A stretch of DNA of 64,000 bases, taken from Rheinheimera sp. GTDB lineage: Bacteria > Pseudomonadota > Gammaproteobacteria > Enterobacterales > Alteromonadaceae. The stretch lies in NCBI GenBank assembly GCA_003543135.1, contig DPJG01000032.1, forward strand, positions 186,001 to 250,000. The letters are read 5' to 3'. The translations under genes and the position numbers were made by a program. The notes beneath the pieces are model-generated. The model ran no database searches. It was given only the letters and a program-made list of their open reading frames with translations, and had not been told where the DNA came from. Positions 37,141 through 46,712 of this stretch are shown here, piece by piece. How positions within the stretch are numbered: position 1 is the first letter of the stretch; each line of letters starts with the position of its first letter.

Positions 37141-38508
37141 ATGGCCAAAGTAAAGACCGCTTACGTCTGTAACGATTGTGGTGCTGACTTTGTACGCTGG
37201 CAGGGACAGTGTACTGAATGTGGTGCCTGGAACACCATCAGCGAAGTGCGGATGCCTGCCATCAGTGCCAAAAGCAGCCGCGGTTTAGGTGGCGGTTATG
37301 CCGGTGCTACTGTCGCAAAAGTGATGCGGCTTGATCAGGTGGATTTACAGGATGTACCGCGGTTTAGCTCTGGTTTTGCTGAGTTTGACCGGGTTTTAGG
37401 TGGCGGTATAGTGCCAGGTTCAGCCATTTTAATAGGCGGCAGTCCGGGCGCTGGTAAAAGTACCTTGTTGCTGCAAATTATGTGTTATCTGGCGGCACAG
37501 GGGCCGGCGCTTTATGTCACAGGCGAAGAATCGCTGCAGCAGGTGGCGCTTCGGGCGCACCGGCTGGGTTTACCTACCAATCAGCTCAATATGCTGGCGG
37601 AAACTCAGGTGGAAACTATTTGTCAGCTGGCGCAGCAGGAAAAACCACGCATTATGGTCATCGACTCTATTCAGGTGATGCAGATGATGGACATTCAGTC
37701 TGCACCTGGCAGCGTGTCGCAAGTGCGTGAAAGTGCTGCTTTTTTGACGCGGTTTGCCAAACAACAGAATGTGGCTGTGATTATGGTAGGTCATGTCACC
37801 AAAGACGGCTCTTTGGCTGGCCCCAAGGTACTGGAGCATTGTATTGACTGCTCTGTAATGCTTGAAGGTGATGGTGATAACAGGTACCGCACTTTGCGCG
37901 GCACTAAAAACCGTTTTGGTGCTGTCAACGAGCTGGGCGTTTTTGCCATGACAGGCCAGGGCATGAAAGAGGTGAAAAACCCTTCAGCTATTTTTTTAAA
38001 CCGTGGCAAAGACGAAGCGGCCGGCAGTTTAGTGATGGTACTGTGGGAAGGCACCCGGCCTTTATTGGTGGAAATTCAGGGGTTGGTGGATTATTCGCCG
38101 TTGAATAACCCACGCCGTGTCACTGTGGGTATGGAGCAAAACCGGTTGTCGATGTTATTGGCGGTAATGCACCGCCATGCCGGTATTCAGATGTCGGATC
38201 AGGATGTGTTTGTGAACGTAGTGGGTGGTGTCAAGGTCAATGAAACCGGCGCTGACCTGGCTACCTTACTGGCGTTGGTGTCCAGCTTTCGCAATAAACC
38301 ACTGCCGGTTGATCTGGTTGTCTTTGGTGAAGTGGGTTTGTCCGGTGAAATTCGCCCAGTGCCAAGCGGTCAGGAGAGGCTGCGTGAAGCGGCAAAACAT
38401 GGTTTTAAACGCGCGATAGTGCCACTTGCCAATGTACCAAAAGAGCCTATTGCCGGTATGACAGTGATTGGTGTACAAAAATTGCCGGAAGCGCTGGACG
38501 CTTTGTAG
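37141..38508 (+). CDS. radA: DNA repair protein RadA
   Basis: A 455-residue RecA-family ATPase that drives branch migration in recombination. The N-terminal zinc finger has Cys10/13/24/27. Walker A is GGSPGAGKST (about 99-108), and the RadA-specific KNRFG motif is present. A C-terminal Lon-like domain completes it. The start MAKVKTAYVC matches the family; an ATG three codons upstream is also in frame. Confidence 0.96.
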   Translation: MAKVKTAYVCNDCGADFVRWQGQCTECGAWNTISEVRMPAISAKSSRGLGGGYAGATVAKVMRLDQVDLQDVPRFSSGFAEFDRVLGGGIVPGSAILIGGSPGAGKSTLLLQIMCYLAAQGPALYVTGEESLQQVALRAHRLGLPTNQLNMLAETQVETICQLAQQEKPRIMVIDSIQVMQMMDIQSAPGSVSQVRESAAFLTRFAKQQNVAVIMVGHVTKDGSLAGPKVLEHCIDCSVMLEGDGDNRYRTLRGTKNRFGAVNELGVFAMTGQGMKEVKNPSAIFLNRGKDEAAGSLVMVLWEGTRPLLVEIQGLVDYSPLNNPRRVTVGMEQNRLSMLLAVMHRHAGIQMSDQDVFVNVVGGVKVNETGADLATLLALVSSFRNKPLPVDLVVFGEVGLSGEIRPVPSGQERLREAAKHGFKRAIVPLANVPKEPIAGMTVIGVQKLPEALDAL

Positions 38509-38543
38509 GCTGAACCTCATAGGGTGTAAAAGTAAACAGCAAT

Positions 38544-38570
38544 AAAAAAGGCCGTATCACGGCCTTTTTT
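38544..38570. terminator. Bidirectional terminator between radA and bamD
   Basis: A 12-bp stem (AAAAAAGGCCGT / ACGGCCTTTTTT) with an ATC loop separates the convergent radA and bamD genes and carries T-tracts on both strands. Confidence 0.88.
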
Positions 38571-38622
38571 ATTGTTAAAGCGTTAAATGTTTTTAAAGTT
38601 TTATGTGCCAATCAAGCTTTAT

Positions 38623-39390
38623 TTAGTTGCTGCTTTGTTCCGGCATCTCAGCCTGTGGGAAGTTCAGTGCCAACACTGCTTTGGCGTCGTCGCGCAGTTT
38701 GGTTAAACCCAGCGCGTCGTAGCTTGTGATCATCAGCTGTAAAGCTTCAGGCACTTTTGATGAATCACGATAAAATTCAATGATATATTTAGCGCGGTTC
38801 GCGGCAGCTAAGTGAGCGCCACGACGGCTGTAATAATCGGCCACCAACATCTCATGGCGTGCCAGTTTTTCTTTAATAAAGACCATTCGCGCCTGACCAT
38901 CGGCAGCGTATTTGCTGTTTGGATAAGTGCTGGTCAGAATTTTAAAGTCTTCAAATGCCTGTTTGGTACTGGCCATATCGCGGTCTGCACGGTCAATACC
39001 AAAAAACTCCTGAAATGCATTTTCATCGGCTTTCTGATTGGTTAAACCACGCATGTAATAGACATAATCCAAATCCGGGTGATTTGGGTTTAACCGGATA
39101 AAGCGGTCTATACTGGCCAGACATTGTTTAACGTCACCTGACGCATGGTAGGCGTAAATTAAATCGAGCTGAACCTGGCGTGCGATAGGACCAAAGGGAA
39201 AACGGCTTTCCATGGCTTTTAACAATTCGATGGCTCTGCTGTATAAACCAGAGTCGAGAATTTCTTTAGCGTCGTTATATGCAGCTTGCGCTGACTGGTT
39301 AGTATTGACCAGCACTTCTTCTGATTTGTTGCCAGCACAGGCGGTCAGGGCGGCAGAAACACACAAAACTACGAAAAATTTAGCTTTCAT
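38623..39390 (-). CDS. bamD: Outer-membrane assembly lipoprotein BamD
   Basis: A 255-residue essential lipoprotein of the BAM complex. The signal peptide ends in the lipobox LTAC with the acylated Cys18. TPR-like helical repeats follow (about 30-230), including YNDAKEILDSGLYSRAIELLKAMESRFPFG-type helices typical of YfiO/BamD. It is divergent from rluD, as in E. coli. It depends on Lnt, also encoded in this window, for lipoprotein maturation. Confidence 0.94.
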   Translation of the reverse strand: MKAKFFVVLCVSAALTACAGNKSEEVLVNTNQSAQAAYNDAKEILDSGLYSRAIELLKAMESRFPFGPIARQVQLDLIYAYHASGDVKQCLASIDRFIRLNPNHPDLDYVYYMRGLTNQKADENAFQEFFGIDRADRDMASTKQAFEDFKILTSTYPNSKYAADGQARMVFIKEKLARHEMLVADYYSRRGAHLAAANRAKYIIEFYRDSSKVPEALQLMITSYDALGLTKLRDDAKAVLALNFPQAEMPEQSSN

Positions 39391-39515
39391 TGAAAAATCC
39401 ACTACTACTTCAGCCGATTGGCTGTCTAGTCGTTCATAAAATCGTTAAAATAGACGCAATACACCGATTCTAACCCAGACTGTTCGGGTATGCACACAGG
39501 ATAACTGGTTCCGAC

Positions 39516-40490
39516 ATGACAAAACAGATAAAACTTGCAGAAATTGTACCTGACCATCTTTACGGCAAACGCTTAGATCAGGTGCTGGCAGAAATGTTCC
39601 CTGATTATTCACGTTCAAGAATAAAAGAGTGGATTTTGGCCGGCTGGGTGCTGGTCAATGGCCGTGTCTGCGAAGTGCCACGCGAAAAATTATTGGGTGG
39701 CGAAAATATTGAAATTAATGCTGAGCTGCCGGAAGACGAGCGTTTTGACGCTGAGCCTATTGAGCTGAACATTGTTTATGAAGATGAACATATTCTGGTG
39801 ATCAACAAACCGGCAGGTTTGGTGGTGCATCCGGGCGCAGGGAATCACGACGGCACTTTATTAAATGCGCTGCTGCATCATTGCCCTGGCATTGCTGAAG
39901 TGCCACGCGCCGGTATTATTCACCGTCTTGATAAAGACACCACAGGTTTAATGGTGGTGGCCAAAACCATTCCGGCGCAAACTCATCTGGTTGAGATGAT
40001 GCAGCACCGTGAAATTACCCGTGAGTATGAAGCTATTGCTCATGGCTGTATGACAGCAGGTGGTATGGTGGACGAGCCTATTGGTCGTCACCCAACGAAA
40101 AGAACCCATATGGCTGTGACATCGAGCGGCAAACCTGCGGTGACTCACTACCGGGTGATGGAAAAATTCCGTAACCACACCAGGCTGCGGTTAAGGCTGG
40201 AAACCGGTCGTACCCACCAGATCCGGGTGCATATGACCTACATTAACTACCCGCTGGTGGGTGACCCTGTGTATGCGGGCCGGCCACGTCCACCGCGTAA
40301 AGCCGATGAAAAACTGCTGGCTGTACTGCGGAACTTTAAACGTCAGGCACTGCATGCCGCTATGTTACGTTTAGCGCACCCCATTACCGGTGAATTGCTG
40401 GAATGGCATGCGCCTATTCCTCAGGATATGGTTGAACTGACCTTGGCGCTGCGTGAAGACACCGCTATTCACGGTATGGACAATCAATAA
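39516..40490 (+). CDS. rluD: 23S rRNA pseudouridine synthase RluD
   Basis: A 324-residue enzyme that makes pseudouridines 1911, 1915 and 1917 in helix 69 of 23S rRNA. An S4 domain covers about 15-75. The catalytic Asp lies in HRLDKDTTGLMVV. The length matches E. coli RluD (326). Its stop overlaps the pgeF ATG by one base, so the two genes form an operon. Confidence 0.96.
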   Translation: MTKQIKLAEIVPDHLYGKRLDQVLAEMFPDYSRSRIKEWILAGWVLVNGRVCEVPREKLLGGENIEINAELPEDERFDAEPIELNIVYEDEHILVINKPAGLVVHPGAGNHDGTLLNALLHHCPGIAEVPRAGIIHRLDKDTTGLMVVAKTIPAQTHLVEMMQHREITREYEAIAHGCMTAGGMVDEPIGRHPTKRTHMAVTSSGKPAVTHYRVMEKFRNHTRLRLRLETGRTHQIRVHMTYINYPLVGDPVYAGRPRPPRKADEKLLAVLRNFKRQALHAAMLRLAHPITGELLEWHAPIPQDMVELTLALREDTAIHGMDNQ

Positions 40491-41233
40491 TGCCTGACCA
40501 TGGGTTTATTTATCCGGACTGGCCGGCACCTGCCAATGTAAAAGCCTTGTGCACCAGCCGTCTGGGAGGGGTGTCACAGGGCGCTTATGCCAGTCTGAAT
40601 CTTGGAACTCATGTTGGTGATGATATTGCTGCAGTGATGCAAAACCGCTTGTTATTAAAACAGCAGGCGGATTTACCTGATGAACCTGCCTGGCTCAATC
40701 AGGTGCATGGCACTGAGGTACTGGTGCTGGAAAACTGGCAAGGTGGTGTTGCAGACGCCGATGCATCTTTTACTCAGACTGCCGGTAAAGTGTGTGTGGT
40801 GATGACGGCTGATTGTTTACCTGTGCTGTTTTGTGACCAACATGGGCAACAGGTTGCAGCTGCTCATGCCGGCTGGCGTGGTTTGTGTAACGGCGTGCTT
40901 GAACAGACATTACAGCATTTTGCCAATCCGGCTGAGGTGATGGTATGGCTGGGGCCCGCCATAGGCCCAACTGCTTTTGAAGTTGGTGCCGAAGTACGGC
41001 AGGCCTTTATCCAGCAAGATGCGGCCGCCAACCGCGCTTTTGTGCCCATCGGTCATGGCAAATATCTGGCCGATATTTATTTATTGGCGCGGCAGCGTTT
41101 AACAACGGCCGGTGTAACGCAGATTTACGGTGGCAGTTATTGTACTGTCAGCCAGCCGCAGCAGTTTTTTTCCTACCGCCGGGACGGTCAAACCGGCCGT
41201 ATGGCGAGCCTGATTTGGTTTAGCCAAGGCTGA
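40490..41233 (+). CDS. pgeF: Purine nucleoside / peptidoglycan editing factor PgeF (YfiH)
   Basis: A 247-residue multicopper-oxidase-like protein of the YfiH family. The metal-site motifs are DCLPVLFCD (Cys) and HAGWRGL (His). Members have polyphenol oxidase, purine nucleoside phosphorylase or adenosine deaminase activity; in E. coli PgeF corrects a misincorporated amino acid in peptidoglycan precursors. It is coupled to rluD and followed by clpB, as in E. coli. Confidence 0.92.
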   Translation: MPDHGFIYPDWPAPANVKALCTSRLGGVSQGAYASLNLGTHVGDDIAAVMQNRLLLKQQADLPDEPAWLNQVHGTEVLVLENWQGGVADADASFTQTAGKVCVVMTADCLPVLFCDQHGQQVAAAHAGWRGLCNGVLEQTLQHFANPAEVMVWLGPAIGPTAFEVGAEVRQAFIQQDAAANRAFVPIGHGKYLADIYLLARQRLTTAGVTQIYGGSYCTVSQPQQFFSYRRDGQTGRMASLIWFSQG

Positions 41234-41269
41234 ACTTCAGCGTTTTTTTGACGGAAGTCAAATTTTTGA

Positions 41270-41297
41270 CGTTTGCTGCTTGAAAATGCAGCAAACG
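41270..41297. promoter_or_regulatory. Perfect 10-bp dyad overlapping the clpB promoter
   Basis: CGTTTGCTGC (41270-41279) and GCAGCAAACG (41288-41297) form a perfect inverted repeat around an 8-nt spacer that contains most of the -35 element CTTGAAA. It does not match the CIRCE operator. Upstream, TTTGAC-GGAA-GTCAAA followed by T5 (41247-41267) may be the weak terminator of rluD-pgeF. Confidence 0.7.
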
Positions 41298-41305
41298 CCC
41301 TCCAT
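41279..41305 (+). promoter_or_regulatory. Heat-shock (RpoH/sigma-32) promoter of clpB
   Basis: CTTGAAA (41279-41285, perfect match to the sigma-32 -35) is separated by 14 nt from CTCCAT (41300-41305, 5 of 6 matches to CCCCAT). The clpB ATG lies about 39 nt downstream. E. coli clpB is a classic RpoH target, which supports the assignment. Confidence 0.8.
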
Positions 41306-41343
41306 CTTAACTGCAACCTAGCTTGTTACTATGGAGTAACCTC

Positions 41344-43929
41344 ATGCGCTTAGAACGTTTTACCAGTAAATTTCAGGAAGCCATTGCCACAGCGCAATCT
41401 TTAGCGCTGGGCCGTGATCATCAATTTATCGAACCTGTGCACCTGATGCATGCCTTACTGAATCAGGATGGCGGCAGTGTGCGCGACTTACTGAACAAAA
41501 TGGGCACCAATCTGCACGATTTGCGCTCTAAAGTGTCGCAGGCGATTGAACGCTTGCCAAAAGTAGAAGGCAGTGAAGGCAATTTGCAGCTGTCAAATGG
41601 CACCATTAACCTTTTGAATTTATGTGACAAACTGGCGCAAAAACGCAAAGATCAGTTTATCTCCAGCGAGTTATTTGTGCTGGCCGCCTGTGAAGACAAA
41701 GGTGAGCTTGGCGCTTTATTAAAGCAGCTGGCGGTCAGCAAAGAAGGGGTTGAAGCGGCCATTGAACAGCTGCGGGGCGGCCAGAAAGTGGATGACGCCA
41801 ACGCCGAAGACACCCGCCAGGCACTCAGTAAATACACCATAGATTTAACCGCCCGTGCCGAAGCCGGCAAACTTGACCCTGTGATTGGCCGCGACGAAGA
41901 AATTCGCCGTTGTGTGCAGGTATTGCAGCGCCGTACCAAAAATAACCCTGTGCTGATTGGTGAGCCCGGTGTGGGTAAAACCGCCATTGTGGAAGGTTTG
42001 GCGCTGCGGATTGTGAATAAAGAAGTGCCTGAAGGGCTCAAAGACAAAAGGGTGTTGTCGCTGGATTTAGGGGCACTGCTGGCGGGCGCCAAATATCGTG
42101 GTGAGTTTGAAGAGCGTTTAAAAGCTGTGCTGTCTGAGCTTGCCAAAGAAGAAGGTCAGGTCATTTTATTTATTGACGAAATTCATACCATGGTGGGCGC
42201 AGGTAAAGCCGATGGTGCCATGGATGCCGGCAATATGCTCAAACCTGCACTGGCGCGTGGTGAGCTGCACTGTTTAGGCGCCACCACTTTAGATGAATAC
42301 CGCAAATATATTGAAAAAGACGCAGCGCTTGAGCGGCGTTTTCAAAAAGTACTGGTGGAAGAGCCTTCAGTGGAAGACACCATCGCTATTTTGCGCGGTT
42401 TAAAAGAGCGCTACGAGTTACACCATGGCGTGGATATTACCGATCCGGCCATAGTGGCAGCGGCAACGTTGTCACACCGTTATGTCAGCGACCGGCAGTT
42501 ACCAGATAAAGCCATTGATTTAATTGACGAAGCTGCGTCCAGCATCCGGATGCAAATGGACTCCAAACCGGAAGAGCTCGACAGGCTCGAGCGGCGTATT
42601 ATTCAGTTAAAACTGGAAGACAACGCCCTTGCCAAAGAAACGGACGATGCCAGTAAAAAACGCCGTGACTTTATTCTGGAACAGATTGCCGAACTTGATA
42701 GTAAATACAACGAGTTAGACGAAGTCTGGAGCTCAGAAAAAGCAGCATTACAGGGCACTCAGAGTATTAAGGCCGATTTAGAGCAAGCCCGACTGGATAT
42801 GGAAGTGGCGCGCCGTGCCGGTGATTTAAACCGGATGTCACAGCTTAAATACGAACGTATTCCGGAGCTTGAAAAACGGCTGGATTTAGCGGCACAGGCA
42901 GAAATGCATGAAATGACTTTATTACGCAATAAAGTCACAGAGACCGAAATTGCTGAGGTGTTATCCAAGGCAACAGGTATTCCGGTTAGCAAAATGCTGG
43001 AGGGCGAGCGCGATAAACTACTGAAAATGGAGCAGTCGCTGGCACAAAGAGTGATAGGCCAAACTGAAGCAGTGCTGGCGGTGTCAAACGCCATTCGTCG
43101 CTCCCGTGCTGGCCTTGCCGATCCGAATAAACCTATAGGCTCATTTTTGTTTTTAGGCCCAACAGGTGTGGGTAAAACAGAACTGACCAAAGCACTGGCG
43201 CATTTTCTGTTTGACAGTGAAGATGCGATGGTACGCATTGATATGTCCGAGTTTATGGAAAAACATGCGGTGTCCCGTTTAGTCGGCGCCCCACCTGGAT
43301 ATGTCGGTTATGAAGAGGGCGGTTATCTAACCGAGGCGGTGCGTCGTCGTCCTTATTCCGTGATCCTGCTGGATGAAGTGGAAAAAGCTCATCCGGATGT
43401 ATTTAACATTTTGCTGCAGGTGCTGGACGATGGCCGTTTAACCGATGGTCAGGGTCGTACCGTTGATTTTAAAAATACTGTGATCATTATGACGTCCAAC
43501 CTGGGCTCTGATTTAATTCAGGAGCATTACCACCAGCAAAGTTATGATGAGATGAAAGCGATGCTGATGGGCGTATTGAGCCAGCAGTTCAGACCTGAGT
43601 TTTTAAACCGGGTGGATGAAACTGTAGTGTTCCATCCGCTGGATCATGTACAGATCAAAAACATCGCTGGTATTCAGCTGAAACGTCTGGCACAGCGCCT
43701 GGCCGACCGGCAGATGACTTTGGAAGTGTCGGAGGCTGCGCTGGAGAAAATTGCAGCTGTTGGCTTCGACCCGGTGTTTGGTGCCCGCCCGCTGAAAAGA
43801 GCTATTCAGCAGTATGTGGAAAATACGCTGGCGCAGTCGCTGCTCAAAGGCGACATTCTGCCAAACTCTGTGGTCAGAGTGGACGTGAACGACGACCGCT
43901 TTGTGGTCAGTAGCAGAGCTCAGGCGTAA
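41344..43929 (+). CDS. clpB: ClpB disaggregase (AAA+ chaperone)
   Basis: An 861-residue hexameric chaperone that, with DnaK, pulls proteins out of aggregates. The N-terminal Clp repeat domain (about 1-145), NBD1 with Walker A GEPGVGKT, a coiled-coil middle domain (about 410-525, Glu/Lys/Arg-rich) and NBD2 with GPTGVGKT are all present. The length matches E. coli ClpB (857). The start MRLERFT fits the family; GGAG lies 7 nt before ATG. Transcription from a sigma-32 promoter is predicted. Confidence 0.97.
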   Translation: MRLERFTSKFQEAIATAQSLALGRDHQFIEPVHLMHALLNQDGGSVRDLLNKMGTNLHDLRSKVSQAIERLPKVEGSEGNLQLSNGTINLLNLCDKLAQKRKDQFISSELFVLAACEDKGELGALLKQLAVSKEGVEAAIEQLRGGQKVDDANAEDTRQALSKYTIDLTARAEAGKLDPVIGRDEEIRRCVQVLQRRTKNNPVLIGEPGVGKTAIVEGLALRIVNKEVPEGLKDKRVLSLDLGALLAGAKYRGEFEERLKAVLSELAKEEGQVILFIDEIHTMVGAGKADGAMDAGNMLKPALARGELHCLGATTLDEYRKYIEKDAALERRFQKVLVEEPSVEDTIAILRGLKERYELHHGVDITDPAIVAAATLSHRYVSDRQLPDKAIDLIDEAASSIRMQMDSKPEELDRLERRIIQLKLEDNALAKETDDASKKRRDFILEQIAELDSKYNELDEVWSSEKAALQGTQSIKADLEQARLDMEVARRAGDLNRMSQLKYERIPELEKRLDLAAQAEMHEMTLLRNKVTETEIAEVLSKATGIPVSKMLEGERDKLLKMEQSLAQRVIGQTEAVLAVSNAIRRSRAGLADPNKPIGSFLFLGPTGVGKTELTKALAHFLFDSEDAMVRIDMSEFMEKHAVSRLVGAPPGYVGYEEGGYLTEAVRRRPYSVILLDEVEKAHPDVFNILLQVLDDGRLTDGQGRTVDFKNTVIIMTSNLGSDLIQEHYHQQSYDEMKAMLMGVLSQQFRPEFLNRVDETVVFHPLDHVQIKNIAGIQLKRLAQRLADRQMTLEVSEAALEKIAAVGFDPVFGARPLKRAIQQYVENTLAQSLLKGDILPNSVVRVDVNDDRFVVSSRAQA

Positions 43930-43979
43930 ACTCTCTGCCACCAGTGAAAAACCAGTGCACCAGGTGCTGGTTCTCAGAT

Positions 43980-44008
43980 AAAAAGAGCTGCAATGCAGCT
44001 CTTTTTTT
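43980..44008. terminator. clpB terminator
   Basis: AAAAAGAGCTGC and GCAGCTCTTTTT pair around AAT, ending in T7. The A-tract on the other side lets it also serve the convergent minus-strand gene at 44046. An imperfect second hairpin (AACCAG ... CTGGTT) lies just upstream, 43950-43972. Confidence 0.87.
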
Positions 44009-44045
44009 GTGGTTTAAATTGAGAGGGCTCAGGGGCTGGTGTTGC

Positions 44046-44441
44046 TTAACGGCTTGCCGGATCGTCACAGAATAAATTAATTTGTTGTTCGGCCAGGGTA
44101 CGCTGAGCATCCATTTGCGCATCGGTCAGCTGCTGTTTGCTGCCATCTTCCATATCAATAAATACCGGCAAATCCTGCTGCAGAATTTTCAGATTTTTGC
44201 GGGCTTTTTCGCAGCTGGCCGCTCTTGCCTGCTGCTCTTCAGTGGTTTTTTTCTGTGGTTTAATGGCCGCTGTTTGCTGTGCAGGGCCTATCACGACGGT
44301 TTCATATTCCACATTTTGAGGTGGTAACTGGCTGACATGCAAAGTGTTGTTTTTATCACGCCATTGATACATCACTTGTTCTGCCGCCCAGAGATCACAG
44401 CAAAACCAAAACGACATCAAAAGCATAAACATTGTTTTCAT
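44046..44441 (-). CDS. DUF4124 domain protein
   Basis: A 131-residue exported protein. A signal peptide (about 1-19, ending LWA) is followed by the DUF4124 pattern YQWRDKNNTLHVSQLPP (a small beta domain common in Gammaproteobacteria). The rest is Gln/Lys/Glu-rich helix with a pair of cysteines (AASCEKARKN ... LFCDDPASR), a layout often seen in these periplasmic proteins. Function unknown. Confidence 0.85.
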   Translation of the reverse strand: MKTMFMLLMSFWFCCDLWAAEQVMYQWRDKNNTLHVSQLPPQNVEYETVVIGPAQQTAAIKPQKKTTEEQQARAASCEKARKNLKILQQDLPVFIDMEDGSKQQLTDAQMDAQRTLAEQQINLFCDDPASR

Positions 44442-44554
44442 AAAGGCCTCTGTCGGATTGCAGCAGACTGAATTTCAAGTGTAACGAACATTGGCAAAAT
44501 TGCCTCTGCGCCAGCAAAATTCAGTCTGCGCACTGCGCCTTTATGTTGGTTGGC

Positions 44555-46099
44555 TTAACTAAAAGTTTTGGCCAGGCTGGTCAGTTCTGCAGCTTTGTCG
44601 TGCAGCACATGGCTGTTTTCGGCCACCACCGCCATATTATTGCTGTTAGTGTCGGCAATAGTGGTGATGTCCTGCACATGGCTGGCAACCCGATGCGCCA
44701 CTACATCCTGTTGCATAGTGGCTGTAGCAATTTGTGCCGAGGCCGATGCAATCTGATCCACCATCACGGCAATATCATTAACCTGCCGTGCACTGAGCTG
44801 GCTTTGTTCGACACAATGTTCTGCCTGCTGCCGGCTTTGCACCATCACGCTGCCCCAGCTTAATAAGGTTTGCTGAATTTCACGGATAGACAGCTGAATT
44901 TGTTCAGTCGCATTGTGGGTGCGTGAAGACAATGCCCGCACTTCATCGGCCACTACGGCAAAACCGCGGCCATGTTCGCCGGCCCGGGCCGCTTCAATAG
45001 CGGCATTTAATGCCAGCAAATTGGTTTGATCGGCAATGCCCTGAATTTCAGCCATCACAGCACCAATACGCTGTGCTTCAACGGCAAGGCTATCTGCAGT
45101 GCTGGCGGCACCATCCACTTCTTTGGCCAGCTGTTGCACTGTGTTGGTGGTCAGCTGCATCGCTTGTTGCGCCTGCTGACAAATCTGGTGTGTGCTTTGT
45201 ACCTGAGTGGTGGTGTGGGCGGTGCGGGACGATATTTCCGCCACTGTTTGCGTCAGTTCCTGACTAGCCTGGTCTATCAGTTGTAGCTGTTGCTGTTGTT
45301 TCTGAATCCCCCCTTTGGTCTGATCCACAGCTTCTGCCAGAGTGTCGGCAATGTTGCGCAATTGTGAGGTGCTATCGCCGGTGCGGCCCAGCACTGTGGC
45401 TAATTTTGCCTGCAGGATTTTGATTTGGAAATCAGCCACACCAAAAGGACCAAAGCCGCTGTAGACATAACGGCTCACCGAATCGCCCTGTTGTTGTAAT
45501 TCTTTTAAATGTTTGGGTGTGACATGCAGCTCGTCATAAAAACAACAATGTTCAATCAGCGGCAGCAACAGCGCCAGCGCAAACCAGGGTGACAGCCAAT
45601 AACAGCCGGCAGCAACAACGGTCAGCATCAGGGCTGATGCAACAAGTTGCCGTCGTGACAGATTAAAACGCCAGCCGGCTAATGCTTGTCCGGTGCGGAC
45701 TTTTTGGTAAGTCAGTTCAGCTCGGCGAATCAGTTCTGGCGTTGGGCAACGTCGCACCGACTGAAAACCCACCAGTTTATGCTGTTCAAAAATAGGGGTG
45801 ACAAAAGCATCCACCCAATAATACCGGCCGTCTTTGCAGCGGTTTTTGACCATGCCACGCCAGGACTGATTTTTTTTCAGAGAGTCCCATAAATCAGCAA
45901 ATGCCTCTTTTGGCATATCTGGATGGCGCACAATATTGTGATTTTTACCTACTAATTCGTCCACGCTGTAGCCGGCAACCTGACAAAATGCCGGGTTGGC
46001 ATAGGTGATCACCCCCCTCGTGTCTGTGGTGGACACCAATTCAACATCAGGACTAAAGGTAACGGCTTCGTTGATCAGTTGTTGATTTCTTCGGTTCAT
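44555..46099 (-). CDS. PAS-containing methyl-accepting chemotaxis protein (Aer-like)
   Basis: A 514-residue chemoreceptor. The N-terminus is a PAS domain (about 18-115, with [21 protein letters not shown] as in Aer redox sensors). Two membrane helices (about 150-190) lie close together with little periplasmic sequence, as expected for an energy or redox sensor. The signalling hairpin [27 protein letters not shown]-type sequence is intact near 365-390. No C-terminal CheR/CheB pentapeptide is present. With cheV it shows motility in this organism. Confidence 0.93.
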   Translation of the reverse strand: MNRRNQQLINEAVTFSPDVELVSTTDTRGVITYANPAFCQVAGYSVDELVGKNHNIVRHPDMPKEAFADLWDSLKKNQSWRGMVKNRCKDGRYYWVDAFVTPIFEQHKLVGFQSVRRCPTPELIRRAELTYQKVRTGQALAGWRFNLSRRQLVASALMLTVVAAGCYWLSPWFALALLLPLIEHCCFYDELHVTPKHLKELQQQGDSVSRYVYSGFGPFGVADFQIKILQAKLATVLGRTGDSTSQLRNIADTLAEAVDQTKGGIQKQQQQLQLIDQASQELTQTVAEISSRTAHTTTQVQSTHQICQQAQQAMQLTTNTVQQLAKEVDGAASTADSLAVEAQRIGAVMAEIQGIADQTNLLALNAAIEAARAGEHGRGFAVVADEVRALSSRTHNATEQIQLSIREIQQTLLSWGSVMVQSRQQAEHCVEQSQLSARQVNDIAVMVDQIASASAQIATATMQQDVVAHRVASHVQDITTIADTNSNNMAVVAENSHVLHDKAAELTSLAKTFS

Positions 46100-46186
46100 A
46101 TCAGTGACTTGGACTTTAATTAGTGCGGTGATACAGTAGTTTACTACAAAGTTTTATTTAAGCATTAAAGAAAATAGGAACGTCAA

Positions 46187-46630
46187 ATGGCTATCGCCGA
46201 CATCATGACAAAAAAGGTAAGGGTGACCACTGAAGATGCACCACTAGCCAGCTTGCGTGCATTGTTTGTCGACGCCAAATTTCAGCATGTGCCTGTGATC
46301 GACAATTTGCACCGGCTGATTGGCATAGTGTCGGTGAAAGATTATTACAAAACATTAAGCCCGGTGATGGATGCAGCATCTGAGCAAACCACTGAACTTT
46401 TTCTGCAAAGCCGCAAAGTGCGGCATGTGATGACCACGCCTGTCATCAGTGTTTCACAGGACTGTGCTGTGCTGGCGGCGGCGAAGTTATTATTGGACCG
46501 CAATATCAGTTGTTTGCCAGTGGTCGATGATCAACAACGGCTGATTGGTATTGTGTCCTGGAAAGATATTTTGCGTCTGGTGGTGCAGTCACAACAAAAA
46601 CGGCAGCGTCGTTCAGAGGAAGAAGAGTAA
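46187..46630 (+). CDS. Two-CBS-domain protein
   Basis: A 147-residue cytosolic protein that consists of two CBS domains (about 5-60 and 78-135; each with HVPVID / CLPVVD and GIVSVKD / GIVSWKD). Such pairs bind adenine nucleotides and often report energy state. The C-terminal tail is strongly charged (QKRQRRSEEEE). No partner domain; the regulated protein is unknown. Confidence 0.88.
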   Translation: MAIADIMTKKVRVTTEDAPLASLRALFVDAKFQHVPVIDNLHRLIGIVSVKDYYKTLSPVMDAASEQTTELFLQSRKVRHVMTTPVISVSQDCAVLAAAKLLLDRNISCLPVVDDQQRLIGIVSWKDILRLVVQSQQKRQRRSEEEE

Positions 46631-46712
46631 GCTTGTTTTCGTTTTTGTGACCCTTGTTTTTTGCAAAGGGACGCCCAATCATTGGCAAACAGCATCCTTA
46701 TAAGGAATACAC

